Positions 46,220 to 55,405 are shown, numbered from the stretch's first letter. The stretch is 64,000 nt of DNA from Planctomycetota bacterium (GCA_029259595.1 JAJDEW010000023.1:1-64000), one strand, 5' to 3'. Program-made: numbers and translations. Notes: generated by a model not told the origin, from the sequence alone.

Positions 46220-46701
46220 TCGCCCTCCGCCAGCGCGCGGAAGAGTCGCGCTCCGTCGCGCTCTCCCAAGAGCCGGGCCCCGTCCGGAGCCGGCACCTTT
46301 CTCCGCAGCTCCAGAAAGTAGGGGCGCCCCTCGTCCGCACCCGACGGATCCCGGGGCACCTCCGCGAAGCTCGCGACCGACACGCAGTAGCGCGGGAACC
46401 CGAGCGAGTTCAGGGCGCCCAAGAGGCGCTCCTGGAACGCCCCTTCGCGCCGGCCCACGTAGAGCGGCGCACGCCGCGCCGGCACGTGCGCGAGCATGAG
46501 CTCTCGAATGCCGGCATGCGCACCCAGGTAGCGCGCGATCCGCGCCTCGCCGTCCCCCACCTCGTCCGCCGTGAGCAGGCGCCTGGCGCTCTGGATCGAT
46601 TCGCGAACCAAGAGCTCACCGGACGCGAAGGCACGCCAGAGGACGAGCCCGAGCAGGAGGGCACCCGTGACGTTCGCGTACTTCGAGGAGAGAGCCGGCA
46701 C
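46216..46701 (-). CDS. Small membrane-anchored protein of unknown function
   Basis: This 161-residue protein has one hydrophobic stretch near the N-terminus (about 12-28, GALLLGLVLWRAFASG) and a soluble domain (about 35-160) I do not recognise. The best start is a GTG at 46701 with no evident Shine-Dalgarno site. Its stop overlaps the GTG of the polytopic membrane protein gene, so it is the first gene of a tightly packed three-gene operon. A role as an accessory to the GT-C-like protein is inference. Confidence 0.7.
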   Translation of the reverse strand: MPALSSKYANVTGALLLGLVLWRAFASGELLVRESIQSARRLLTADEVGDGEARIARYLGAHAGIRELMLAHVPARRAPLYVGRREGAFQERLLGALNSLGFPRYCVSVASFAEVPRDPSGADEGRPYFLELRRKVPAPDGARLLGERDGARLFRALAEGE

Positions 46702-46813
46702 GCCGGGAGGATACTGAACGGAAAGCCCTGTTGGAGCACGCGCCAGGCCGGCGAGGCGAAATCCGCGTCACGAAGGACGCGTCTTGGCGCCGCGTGGGCC
46801 TCCGGGCAGGCTC

Positions 46814-47557
46814 CTACGCGTCGCCGAACTCCCGGACGAAGCGCTCGGCCAAGAGCGGCCCGCCGCAATCCTCCTCGTGCTTGAAGAACACGAAGGCTTC
46901 GTCCCAGGGGCCCGCGCGCAGGAGCGCGGCGATCCGCTTCAGCCGGGCTTCGTCGTAGGAGCTGCGACGCAGCCGTAGGTAGGCGAAGTCCGCCGTCGCG
47001 ACGACGCGCTCCTCGAGCCCCGTCGCCTCGTCGTCCTCGTCCGTGTCGCTGCAACAGAGCGTCGCGCCGCTGGCTCGCAGCGCATCGAAGGTCGCCTCGT
47101 CGAACCAGGAGTCGTGCCGGAACTCGAATACGGGCCGCGACCCCTCCGGCAACAGCGCGAGGAAGCGTTGCAGCCGCTCGACGTCCTGCCGCAGGAAGGG
47201 CGGCAACTGGAACAGAAGCGGTCCACGATGGGCCCCGAGCGCCTGCGCCGCTCGCAGGAGATATCCCACGGGCTCCTCCGCTTCCACGAGTCGCGCCTTG
47301 TGCGTGATGCGCTGCGTGGCCTTCAGCACGAAGCGGAAACCGTCCGCGTCCGCGCCCCGTCCCGCCTGCGCTTCGTCCGACCAAGCCTGGACGACGCTCG
47401 TCTTCGGCATGCGGTAGAAGGTGTTGTTGATCTCGACCGCGTTCAAGCGCCCTGCGTAGTAGCGCAGCATCCGCGTCTTCGGCAGATCGTCCGGATAGAA
47501 CCCGCCCTTCCAAGCGTCGTAGGCATACCCGCTGGTTCCGGCGAAGACCTTCAGCAC
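46814..47557 (-). CDS. DUF72 (YecE-like) family protein
   Basis: This 247-residue protein matches the DUF72 TIM-barrel family. Signatures are FAGTSGYAYDAWKGGFYP at the N-terminus, YYAGRLNAVEINNTFYRMP, FRFVLKATQRITH, PVFEFRHDSWF and FFKHEEDC near the end. The biochemical role of the family is not settled. The start is a GTG at 47557, chosen because family members begin just before the YAGTSG-type strand. The stop (46814-46816) is followed in the transcript by GAGCC, as at the PKD gene. It is divergent from the subtilase gene. Confidence 0.88.
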   Translation of the reverse strand: MLKVFAGTSGYAYDAWKGGFYPDDLPKTRMLRYYAGRLNAVEINNTFYRMPKTSVVQAWSDEAQAGRGADADGFRFVLKATQRITHKARLVEAEEPVGYLLRAAQALGAHRGPLLFQLPPFLRQDVERLQRFLALLPEGSRPVFEFRHDSWFDEATFDALRASGATLCCSDTDEDDEATGLEERVVATADFAYLRLRRSSYDEARLKRIAALLRAGPWDEAFVFFKHEEDCGGPLLAERFVREFGDA

Positions 47558-47782
47558 GACGGCCAGCTTACGCGAAGACCCGCCCGCGCAGGCGCCACAA
47601 GGCGCGGCGCCCCACTGCGATGGTACCTGCGCCGCAGGTCGCGGCTGCACGGTGCAACGGCGCCAGCGCGACTGGGGCCGGCCTACGCAGCCAAGGGCCG
47701 TGTCGCTCGCGGAAAAGCGTGGGTCCACGGTCGCGCGCACCTGTGATACAAGTGCTGGCCTCTCGTCCCCTTTGGAGGAATC
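47558..47782. promoter_or_regulatory. Divergent region (DUF72 / subtilase) with strong RBS
   Basis: GGAGGA at 47774-47779 precedes the subtilase ATG by three bases, one of the clearest Shine-Dalgarno sites in the window. GATACA at 47745-47750 is a possible -10; no matching -35 is obvious. The rest is featureless. Confidence 0.45.
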
Positions 47783-50700
47783 ATGAATTCGCCCCTTCGC
47801 TCACTCGCCCTCGCGTCGATCGCCCTCTCGTTCGCCCAGGTCGGTGCGGTCGCCGCTGCGCAGCAGCCGATCCGTTGGCGCTCCGCGGCGAACGAGTCCG
47901 CCTCGATTCGGCCGCAGAACGTCCAGCGCGTGCTCGAGCGCATCGCGCGGGACCCGAACACCCGTCACGTCATCGTCCAGTTCGACGGCCCCTTGCTGCC
48001 CGAGGGACGCGAGCGCCTGCAGGTCGCTGGACTGAAGTTGCTGCACTCGCTCGGATCCTTCGCCTACTTCGCGGCGGTCGAGCGCACGGCGCTGGACGTC
48101 GACGCGATCGCGGCCACGCCCGACCTGCGACTAGTCAGCGAGATCCACGCGGAGCACAAGCGTCACCCGAACTTCGCCAACGGCCAGGCGCCGGCCTACG
48201 CCAGGATCGGAGAGCTTCCTGCGGGGGAAGGTGGCGGCGACCTCGTGGCCGCCTACGTCCTGTTCCACGCCGACGTCGAGCTCCTGCCGGACGGCATCGC
48301 GCTCATGGACATGCTCGGCGCGCGCGTTCGGGACAGCCTCGAGACGGTCAACGGCTTTGTCATCGAGCTCCCGCTCGCTCGCGTCGGTGACGTCGCCGCG
48401 CTCGACGAGGTCATGTGGATCGAACCTCCGCTGCCCCCCATGAGCGACGTCTCGATCAACGACTCGAACCGTGCGCTCACGCAGGTCGACGCGCTGCATG
48501 CCGCGCCCTACGACCTCGACGGCAGCGGGGTCACGGCCCTGGTCTACGACGGCGGCGCGGCCTTCGGAGGCAACGTCGACTTCGGCGGGCGCCTCACGTC
48601 GCGCGACTCGTCCGGGACGAGCACGCACGCCACCCACGTCTCGGGCACCGTCGGTGGCGACGGCTCGGCCAGCGGCGGGACCTTCCGGGGCATGGCTCCC
48701 GGGGTCACGATCGAGTCGTACGGCTTCGAATACGACGGGACCGGCATCTTCCTGTACTCGAACCCCGGCGACATCGAGGCCGACTACGACGAGGCGATCA
48801 ACGTCTTCGGCGCCGACCTCGCGAACAACTCGATCGGCTCCAACACGGAGACGAACGGCTTCCCCTGCAACATCCAAGGCGACTACGGGGTCTGCTCGAG
48901 CGTGATCGACGCGATCGTCCGCGGTGCGCTCGGTGCCCCGTTCCGCGTGATCTGGGCCAACGGCAACGAGCGACAGGGCAGCAACTGCGACCTCGAAGGA
49001 TTCGGCGACTACTACAGCACGGCTCCGCCGGCCACGGCCAAGAACCACATCACCGTCGGCGCTCTCAACTCGAACGACGACTCGATGACCTCGTTCTCGA
49101 GCTGGGGCCCGACCGACGACGGTCGCTTGAAGCCCGACATCAGCGCCCCCGGCTGCCAGAGCGGCGGCGACAACGGCGTCACGTCGACGACCAGCAGCGC
49201 GAGCGGGTACACCGTCTTCTGCGGGACCTCGATGGCGTCCCCCACGGTGACGGGGATCTCGGCCCTCGTGCTCGAGGACTACCGCAACCAATTCGGGGGT
49301 CCCGATCCGCGCAACTCGACGCTGAAGATCCTCCTGGCCCATCCGGCCGTCGACCGCGGCAACCCCGGTCCGGACTATCTCTTTGGGTACGGCTCGGTGC
49401 GTGCCAAGGACACGATCGACTTCATGCGGCTCGGTCAGTTCCGCGAGGACTCGCTGTCCGGCACCGGCTCGCGCTTCGTCTACACCGTTAACGTCCAGCC
49501 GGGTGATCCCGAGCTGCAGCTCACGATGGCCTGGGACGACGTCCCGGCGACTCCCAACGTGCTGGGAGCGCTGGTCAACGACCTCGACCTCCGCGTCTTC
49601 GACCCGACCGACACCCGGCACTGGCCCTGGACCCTCGACCCCGCCAACCCCTCGGCGAACGCGACGCGCGTGACCGAGGACCACCTCAACAACATCGAGC
49701 AGGTCACCGTCGCGAACCCCCTGGCGGGGACGTGGCGTATCGAGGTCGGCGGCTTCGACATCCCGAGCGGTCCCCAGCCGTACTCCCTCGCTTCCTCGCA
49801 CGCGCTCACGGTCGGCTCCTTCGTTCAGATCGGATTCACGCAGGCGCAACCCAGCGTGATGGTCCCCGGCCTGGGCGAGGCGCTCTTCCTCGAGATCTCC
49901 GCGGTGAACGAAGCGGTCGTCGGCTCGAGCCCGACGCTGCACGTGCGCTACGACGGCGGCCGCTTCCTCGCCCTGCCGTTGACGCCGATCGGTGGCGACG
50001 ACTACGTCGGCATCCTTCCGCCGGCGGTCTGTAGCGCGACGCCCGAGTACTACGTGTCCGCGACGGGCACGGTCAGCGGCACGGTGACCCGACCCGAGAA
50101 CGCACCGGCTGATCTCTATGCCGCGGCGGTCGCCCAGACGACGGTCGTGTTCCAGGACGACTTCGAAACGGACACGGGCTGGAGCGTCACGAACGTCGCC
50201 GTCACCGACGGTGCCTTCGAGCGCGGCGTGCCGGCGGGGCTCGGCGGTCGCAACGACCCGCCGACGGACTTCGACGGCTCTGGCAACTGCTACCTGACCG
50301 ACAACGTCGAGGGCAACTCCGACGTCGACGGTGGGCCGACGCGGCTCACCTCGCCCGTCTTCGACCTCTCCGGAGCCCCGAACGCGGTCTTCCACTACGC
50401 GCGCTGGATGGCGAACGACGACTTCGACGTCGACAGCATGGACGTCGAGATCTCGAACGACGGCGGTTCGAACTGGGTCCCGGTCGACAGCACGGGCAAC
50501 TCGCAGGGTTGGGAAACGGTCAGTTTCACCGTGTCCAACTTCGTGACCCCGAACGCCAACGTCGTCTTACGCGTGAGCGTCACCGACAACCCCAACGACT
50601 CGGTGACGGAAGCCGCCATCGACGATGTCCGGATCGACTTCTCCCACTGCGACGCGAACCTCGCGGATTGCAACGGGAACGGAATCGAGGACGTCGACGA

Positions 50701-50803
50701 CATCGCGAGCGGGCGCTCGACCGACGGGAACTCGAACTCCGTCCCCGACGAGTGCGAGAACGACCGGCCGTACTTCAACGGCTCGCCGGTCCGCCATCCC
50801 TGA
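47783..50803 (+). CDS. Secreted subtilisin-like (S8) protease
   Basis: This 1006-residue protein has a signal peptide (about 1-26). An N-terminal propeptide-like region (about 40-220) is followed by a subtilase domain (about 235-545). The triad is Asp256 (LVYDGG), His282 (STHATHVSGT) and Ser483 (GTSMASP); WANGNE carries the likely oxyanion Asn. Subtilases normally have HGTHVAGT; here the first Gly is Ala. Beta-sandwich regions follow, including a jelly-roll from FQDDFETDTGW (about 790-950) like that of the trypsin-like protease. The C-terminus has a calcium-binding tail, DCNGNGIEDVDDIASG and VPDECE, common on exported planctomycete proteins. The RBS at 47774 fixes the ATG. Confidence 0.92.
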   Translation: MNSPLRSLALASIALSFAQVGAVAAAQQPIRWRSAANESASIRPQNVQRVLERIARDPNTRHVIVQFDGPLLPEGRERLQVAGLKLLHSLGSFAYFAAVERTALDVDAIAATPDLRLVSEIHAEHKRHPNFANGQAPAYARIGELPAGEGGGDLVAAYVLFHADVELLPDGIALMDMLGARVRDSLETVNGFVIELPLARVGDVAALDEVMWIEPPLPPMSDVSINDSNRALTQVDALHAAPYDLDGSGVTALVYDGGAAFGGNVDFGGRLTSRDSSGTSTHATHVSGTVGGDGSASGGTFRGMAPGVTIESYGFEYDGTGIFLYSNPGDIEADYDEAINVFGADLANNSIGSNTETNGFPCNIQGDYGVCSSVIDAIVRGALGAPFRVIWANGNERQGSNCDLEGFGDYYSTAPPATAKNHITVGALNSNDDSMTSFSSWGPTDDGRLKPDISAPGCQSGGDNGVTSTTSSASGYTVFCGTSMASPTVTGISALVLEDYRNQFGGPDPRNSTLKILLAHPAVDRGNPGPDYLFGYGSVRAKDTIDFMRLGQFREDSLSGTGSRFVYTVNVQPGDPELQLTMAWDDVPATPNVLGALVNDLDLRVFDPTDTRHWPWTLDPANPSANATRVTEDHLNNIEQVTVANPLAGTWRIEVGGFDIPSGPQPYSLASSHALTVGSFVQIGFTQAQPSVMVPGLGEALFLEISAVNEAVVGSSPTLHVRYDGGRFLALPLTPIGGDDYVGILPPAVCSATPEYYVSATGTVSGTVTRPENAPADLYAAAVAQTTVVFQDDFETDTGWSVTNVAVTDGAFERGVPAGLGGRNDPPTDFDGSGNCYLTDNVEGNSDVDGGPTRLTSPVFDLSGAPNAVFHYARWMANDDFDVDSMDVEISNDGGSNWVPVDSTGNSQGWETVSFTVSNFVTPNANVVLRVSVTDNPNDSVTEAAIDDVRIDFSHCDANLADCNGNGIEDVDDIASGRSTDGNSNSVPDECENDRPYFNGSPVRHP

Positions 50804-50822
50804 TTCCAGAGCCCCGCATCGT

Positions 50823-50861
50823 CGCGCCGGTCCGCGCCCCAGAATGGGGCGGGCCGGCGCG
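50823..50861 (+). terminator. Strong GC-rich hairpin after the subtilase gene
   Basis: CGCGCCGGTCCGCGCCCC (50823-50840) pairs with GGGGCGGGCCGGCGCG (about 50846-50861) with small mismatches and a 5-base loop. It starts 20 bases after the stop. There is no T-tract, so a factor-independent terminator is only likely, not proven. Confidence 0.5.
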
Positions 50862-50935
50862 AGCCGGGCGCTCCGAGGCGAATTGTCCCGACACCGGTGT
50901 CTCGTCCACGGGTGCCGAGGGGCCATAATCCCCGC

Positions 50936-52120
50936 GTGTCCACAACCTACGATCTGGCCGTCGTCGGCGCCGGGCCGGCAGGCTCGAACGCGGCGGCCGG
51001 GGCGCTCGACGGGGGCTTGTCGGTCGTTCAGCTCGAGAAGGCCCGCTTTCCGCGCACCAAGCCCTGTGCCGGCGGTTTGACCGTGCGCGCCGCGCGGTCG
51101 CTCCTGCTCGAGCTCGAGCCCAGCCTTCGCCGCACCTTTGCGGGCTTCGCCTTCAACGCCTGGCGCGAGCGGGAGACGACCTACCGTTTTCGGGGTCCGC
51201 TGCTGCGCATGGTCCTGCGTCCGGACTTCGACGCGGCGCTCGTGCGTCAGAACGGGAAGCGCGACGGCTTCGTCTTCCACGACGACGAGGGTGTGCGTGA
51301 CATCCGCTGGGACGGCCGCTGCTTCACGCTCGAAACCGAGCGCCGGACCGTCCAGGCACGCCAGCTCGTCGGCGCGGACGGAGCCTACGGCATCGTCCGT
51401 CGGCGCTTTCCGGGCAGCGAGCCGCGCGGGCGCGCGACCGCGGTCGAGATCGTCCTTCCGCGCAGCGAGCTCGTGCGCCCGGCGACGGGAGCCCTCGACG
51501 TCCCCACCTTCGACTTCGGCTTCGTGCCGCAGGGCTACGGCTGGGTCTTTCCGAAGGACGACCATCTGTCGGTCGGCCTCTACACGCTCCAACGCGGGGT
51601 CAAGGGCTTGCGGCGCGAGCTCGCGCGCTACGTCGAGGCGGTCGGGCTGGTCCCGCGCGGCGACCCGCTGGCGAGCTTCGAAGCGCACCTGATCCCGGTC
51701 GGCGGTTTTCGACCGCATGTTCCCGCGGCACCGGTCTACCTCACCGGAGACGCCGCCGCCCTGGCCGACGCCTTGACCGGTGAAGGCATCCGTCATGCGC
51801 TCGAGAGTGGACGGCTGGCCGCTGAAGTCGCCGTGGCGCGCGCGCGGGGCGAGGCGCAGCATGCCGATTACTACGAGCGCCTGCGTCGCGGCGTCGGACG
51901 CGACACGTGGCTCTCCTACCGGCTCGCCCCCTTTTTCTACCGCGACGTCGAGTTCTCCCTGCGCTGGCTCGAGCGCGCCGGCCTGTGGCGGCCCCTCGTG
52001 CACGGCTATGGCAACGGTGCGACCCTGTTCGACGCGGTCGTGCGCGCGCCGGCCTACTGGCTGCGATCACGACGCGGAAAGACCGCCCAGCGCGGCGCGC
52101 CAGCGAGCAGGAGCACCTGA
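50936..52120 (+). CDS. Geranylgeranyl-reductase-family FAD-dependent oxidoreductase
   Basis: This 394-residue flavoprotein has the Rossmann fingerprint VVGAGPAGSNAA at the N-terminus, the family motif PRTKPCAGGL (about 40-50), YGWVFPK in the middle, and the second FAD motif VYLTGDAAALADALTGEGI (about 265-285). Members reduce double bonds of isoprenoid chains (geranylgeranyl groups, menaquinone tails, archaeal-type lipids), and the substrate here cannot be told. The GTG at 50936 is chosen because it places the Rossmann strand at the normal distance from the N-terminus; an upstream GTG would add 13 residues. It is convergent with the frameshifted membrane gene, 11 bases apart. Confidence 0.87.
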   Translation: MSTTYDLAVVGAGPAGSNAAAGALDGGLSVVQLEKARFPRTKPCAGGLTVRAARSLLLELEPSLRRTFAGFAFNAWRERETTYRFRGPLLRMVLRPDFDAALVRQNGKRDGFVFHDDEGVRDIRWDGRCFTLETERRTVQARQLVGADGAYGIVRRRFPGSEPRGRATAVEIVLPRSELVRPATGALDVPTFDFGFVPQGYGWVFPKDDHLSVGLYTLQRGVKGLRRELARYVEAVGLVPRGDPLASFEAHLIPVGGFRPHVPAAPVYLTGDAAALADALTGEGIRHALESGRLAAEVAVARARGEAQHADYYERLRRGVGRDTWLSYRLAPFFYRDVEFSLRWLERAGLWRPLVHGYGNGATLFDAVVRAPAYWLRSRRGKTAQRGAPASRST

Positions 52121-52131
52121 GGACGCGCGCG

Positions 52132-52678
52132 TCACCGGAAGTGGATGAAGATCAGCTTCGCGATGTAGGCCCCCGCGAACAGGGCGAAGATCGCGATGCC
52201 CACGACGACCGAAACCGACGTATGGGCGAACAGCCGCGGTCGGCGCAGCTCGCTCCCGTAGAGGAGTGCGAAGAGCGCCGGGAACGCCACCGCGAGGGCG
52301 ATCGAACGCAGGACGCTCGGCGAGTCGTACCGCCAAACTTCGAGCGCTGCAAAGTCGACGCCCTGGCGCAACCGCCCTGTTGCGTGCTCGGGTGCGGCGC
52401 CGTAGATCCACCCGAACTGCAACACCAACAGGAGCGCTCCCAGGACCAGCGGACCCTCCCCGATCCAGAGCTCGCGCGAGAACCGAAAGCGCTGCGCCGC
52501 GAACAGGGGAAAGACGACGGCGAAGACCATCTTCCCCACCAAGGCGTAGCAGCCGTTGGAAGAGCGCGAAGCTGCCCACGAAGAGTCCGATGGCCGCGAG
52601 GAGAACGGGCGGGGCCAGGCGGACCCGCCCGCGGATTCGCGGCCAGGACGAAGACAGCGTCTCCGAGCGAGTCGTCAT
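52132..52678 (-). pseudogene. Small four-helix membrane protein gene with a frameshift
   Basis: The first part (MTTRSETLSSSWPR, then PVLLAAIGLFVGSFALF) starts at an ATG at 52678. It runs out of membrane-protein character at about 52560, where the frame becomes Arg/Gly-rich. One base away, another frame continues with NGCYALVGKMVFAVVFPLF and three more TM segments to a stop at 52132. Joined, they give about 181 residues with four helices. The slip lies near 52555-52564 (GTTGGAAGAG). It could be a real mutation, programmed frameshifting or a sequence error. The second part alone has no good start. Family not recognised. Confidence 0.65.
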
Positions 52679-53093
52679 GGGGCGCTCCGAGGGCAGGCGC
52701 GCGCCGGCCTGAACGGCGTCGCGTTCGAAGGGCCGGGTGAGGTCGTGGGCTCTCCCCGATGGCAACGTCGCCCCGGAGGAGGCGACGACGAGCTCATTCG
52801 TCGCCAGTCCTCGTCTTCCGACCGAACTGATCCGCTTCGCTGAGGCTCCGCGTCCCCCGAGTCCCGTTCAGCTCCGGACTTCAGGCGGTTCCGGGCCACC
52901 CGGGCCCGGATCTCGAGACCGCCCGACGGAATCCGCGGTTACGACCTTTTCAGGCGCGTTTTGCGCTCCCCGCGTGCGCGCCGTCCCCATGGAAGAGGGC
53001 CAGTCTGGCAGGGAAGCCTCCGCTCGTGCGGGAGCCGCCCCGCCCCCGGGAACGAGATAGGATTTCCAGGGCCCCGCACGGCCATCGCTGCCT

Positions 53094-53099
53094 TTTAAT
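53094..53099 (+). promoter_or_regulatory. Possible -10 element (TTTAAT)
   Basis: TTTAAT matches TATAAT at 5 of 6 positions and sits in an AT-rich island rare in this GC-rich sequence, 80 bases before the cytochrome start. No -35 is recognisable. A transcript from here would begin just before the 53115 hairpin. Confidence 0.25.
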
Positions 53100-53114
53100 G
53101 GCAATCCCTCGAAC

Positions 53115-53139
53115 CCAGGACGCCCGGGAGGCGTCCTGG
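53115..53139 (+). promoter_or_regulatory. Perfect 10-bp hairpin in the cytochrome leader
   Basis: CCAGGACGCC and GGCGTCCTGG form a perfect 10-bp stem with a 5-base loop, ending 40 bases before the start codon. It could be a 5' mRNA stabiliser, an attenuator or an operator. No T-tract follows. Confidence 0.5.
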
Positions 53140-53178
53140 AGGTCGTCCCGCCCCCCCTAGCAGAACCAGCGAGTGAGC

Positions 53179-55254
53179 ATGCAGCGTCGATCCGTCCTCG
53201 TCATCGCCTTGGCGCTTTCCGTCCCGAGCGCCTTTTCCTCGGCCCAGGTCGGCACGACCGCGACCGATTTCGACCAGCCCGGCAGCCAGCCTGGCGATCT
53301 CGTCGACCCGATCCAGCACTCGCTCTCGTGTGCGGCCTGTCATGCGGGCTTCGACGAGGTCACCGAGCCGTACGAGCGCTGGTCGGGCAACATGATGGCG
53401 AACTCGACCCGCGACCCGGTCTTCCACGCCGCGCTCGCGATCGCGAACCAGGACATGACCGACATCGGTACCTGGTGCATCCGCTGTCACACCCCCCAGG
53501 GGTTCGTGAACGGCAACGCGCTGCCGGCGGACGGCTCGTCCCTGACGGCTGACGATTACGACGGCATCAACTGCCACACCTGCCACCGCTTCGTCGACCC
53601 GATCGCGGACGCGGCCAACCCGGCGGTGGACCCCGGCATCATCGCGGCCCTCGCCAGCGCGCCCACGACACCCCACAACGCCCAGATCATCTTCGACCCC
53701 TTCGATCGCCGTCGTGGGCCCTTCGACCTGGGTCCGAGCTTCTTCCTGCACGACTGGCTCGAGTCGCCCTTCCATCAAGAGTCGCTTCTGTGCGCCTCGT
53801 GCCACGAGGTCTCGAACCCGGCCTACACCCGCAACGGCGGGCCGGTACCGGCGGCGACCGATACGTACGACCTGAACACCGCCAACGCCGAGCATCCGAC
53901 CCACGACAAGCTCGACGAGTTCCCCGAACAGCGCACCTACACCGAATGGGCGCTCTCCGATTTCGGCGCTGGTCCGGTCGACATGGGAGGCCTCTTCGGC
54001 GGAAACCTGCAGCTCGTCTCGTCCTGCCAGGACTGCCACATGCCCGACGTGACCGGCGGCGCGTGCGCACCGCCGTTCAGCCCGACGATCCGCACCGACC
54101 TGCCGCAGCACAACATGCACGGCGCCAACTCGTGGGTCCCGCGCGCGATCTACAGCCTGGACCAGTCGTTGGCGCTCTACCCCGCTTCGCACGTGAACGG
54201 TCAGCCCTTGTCGGTCTTCGAAGCCGCCATCGACCGCAACATCAGCATGCTCGAGCGGGCGGCGCAGCTGCAGCTTTCGATCGTCGGCTCCGACCTCAAC
54301 GTCCGCATCGTGAACCGGACCGGACACAAGCTTCCGACCGGCTACCCCGAGGGCCGTCGCATCTGGATCAACGTCCAGTTCCAGGACATCCAGGGTCACC
54401 TGATCAAGGAATACGGCGCCTACGACATGGGAACCGCCGACCTGACGACGATCGACACGAAGGTCTACGAGGCCAAGATCGGCCCCGACGCCAACATGGC
54501 GGCCTTGACCGGCGAACCGGCTGCGGCCTCGTTCCACTTCGCCATCTCGAACAAGCTCTATCTCGACAATCGCATCCCGCCGCGCGGCTTCGCCAACGCC
54601 GCCTTCGAAGCCAATCAGATTCAACCGGTCGGCGCCACCTATGCCGACGGTCAGTACTGGGACGACACGCTCTTCCCGATCCCGAACCAGGCCGAGAAGG
54701 CGCTCGTGCGCATCTACCACCAGACCTCCTCGAAGGAGTACATGGAGTTCCTCCGGGACGAGAACTCGACCAACGGTGCCGGCCTGATCGCCTACAACGA
54801 GTGGGTCGCGGCCGGACGAAGCGCACCGATCCTGATGCAGCAGGACGTCATCCCCCTCGTCGACCCCGGGGTCCGCGGCGCCCTCACGTTCTCACCGCTC
54901 GGCTTCGGCCAGGTCCAGGCGCTCACCATGGACGGCGGCACCGACTCTGCCGGCGCCCCCTACCTCGTGATCGGAAGCACTTCCGGCACGTCCCCAGGCA
55001 CGCATGTCGCGGGCTTCGACCTGCCCCTCAACTTCGACGGCTACACGCGCTTGACCCTGTCACGCGCGACCGACGGCTTGCTCGAGAACGGCTCCGGCCT
55101 ACTCGACGCCGAGGGCCGTGCGCAGGCGAGCTTCGGCGTGCCGCTCGATGCACCCTTGAGCCTGATCGGTACCGAGGTCACTCACGCCTTCCTCTTTGGC
55201 AAGCCCGGTCAACTCACGTTCACCAAGCCGGTGACCGTGGTGCTGGAGCCCTAG
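53179..55254 (+). CDS. Secreted pentaheme c-type cytochrome
   Basis: This 691-residue protein has a signal peptide (about 1-23, MQRRSVLVIALALS...SSAQ). Five CxxCH haem-binding motifs lie at 51-55 (CAACH), 100-104 (CIRCH), 132-136 (CHTCH), 205-209 (CASCH) and 283-287 (CQDCH). Extra His residues could be distal ligands. The protein should be matured outside the cytoplasmic membrane and carry electrons there. Residues about 350-560 are a beta-rich region with no CxxCH. The last 120 residues (from about LTFSPLGFGQ) look like a separate C-terminal beta-domain. The ATG at 53179 is chosen; a GTG six bases earlier is equally possible. No cytochrome maturation gene lies nearby and the partner is unknown. 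Confidence 0.9.
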   Translation: MQRRSVLVIALALSVPSAFSSAQVGTTATDFDQPGSQPGDLVDPIQHSLSCAACHAGFDEVTEPYERWSGNMMANSTRDPVFHAALAIANQDMTDIGTWCIRCHTPQGFVNGNALPADGSSLTADDYDGINCHTCHRFVDPIADAANPAVDPGIIAALASAPTTPHNAQIIFDPFDRRRGPFDLGPSFFLHDWLESPFHQESLLCASCHEVSNPAYTRNGGPVPAATDTYDLNTANAEHPTHDKLDEFPEQRTYTEWALSDFGAGPVDMGGLFGGNLQLVSSCQDCHMPDVTGGACAPPFSPTIRTDLPQHNMHGANSWVPRAIYSLDQSLALYPASHVNGQPLSVFEAAIDRNISMLERAAQLQLSIVGSDLNVRIVNRTGHKLPTGYPEGRRIWINVQFQDIQGHLIKEYGAYDMGTADLTTIDTKVYEAKIGPDANMAALTGEPAAASFHFAISNKLYLDNRIPPRGFANAAFEANQIQPVGATYADGQYWDDTLFPIPNQAEKALVRIYHQTSSKEYMEFLRDENSTNGAGLIAYNEWVAAGRSAPILMQQDVIPLVDPGVRGALTFSPLGFGQVQALTMDGGTDSAGAPYLVIGSTSGTSPGTHVAGFDLPLNFDGYTRLTLSRATDGLLENGSGLLDAEGRAQASFGVPLDAPLSLIGTEVTHAFLFGKPGQLTFTKPVTVVLEP

Positions 55255-55262
55255 CGACGCGC

Positions 55263-55300
55263 TGAAAAATGCCATCCGGCGCGCTGCACGCATCCGGAAA
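55263..55300. repeat. Interspersed hairpin element, copy 3
   Basis: TGAAAAATGCCATCCGG, then CGCGCTGCACGCAT and CCGGAAAG, closely match copy 1 at 3511-3546. It starts 8 bases after the cytochrome stop, so like copy 1 it lies at a gene end. Confidence 0.6.
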
Positions 55301-55313
55301 GCCCGGCCGGAAC

Positions 55314-55338
55314 GCCTCGGAGCCTTCGGCGCCGAGGC
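55314..55338 (+). terminator. Hairpin after the cytochrome gene
   Basis: GCCTCGG and CCGAGGC flank an inner GCC-TTC-GGC, giving a strong stem with one-base bulges. It shares the GGAGCCTTCGG core with the inverted repeats at 1-1000. There is no T-tract, so the terminator role is inferred from position. Confidence 0.4.
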
Positions 55339-55405
55339 GGTGCCCATCGTCCGTGTTGCAACTGCGAAGGGGAAATGGCTCCCCTCCGTCGCGTAGGGTG
55401 GGACC

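Larger units (their letters stand above)
52679..53178. other. Intergenic region upstream of the pentaheme cytochrome gene
   Basis: About 500 bases with no credible gene. Its right end holds a possible -10 and a perfect hairpin (listed separately). The rest shows nothing I can name. Confidence 0.5.

Noticed and set aside
53105-53140. Possible tRNA T-arm-like sequence before the cytochrome gene
   Set aside because: Only a GGTTCGA-like stretch on the minus strand; no acceptor or anticodon arm can be built.
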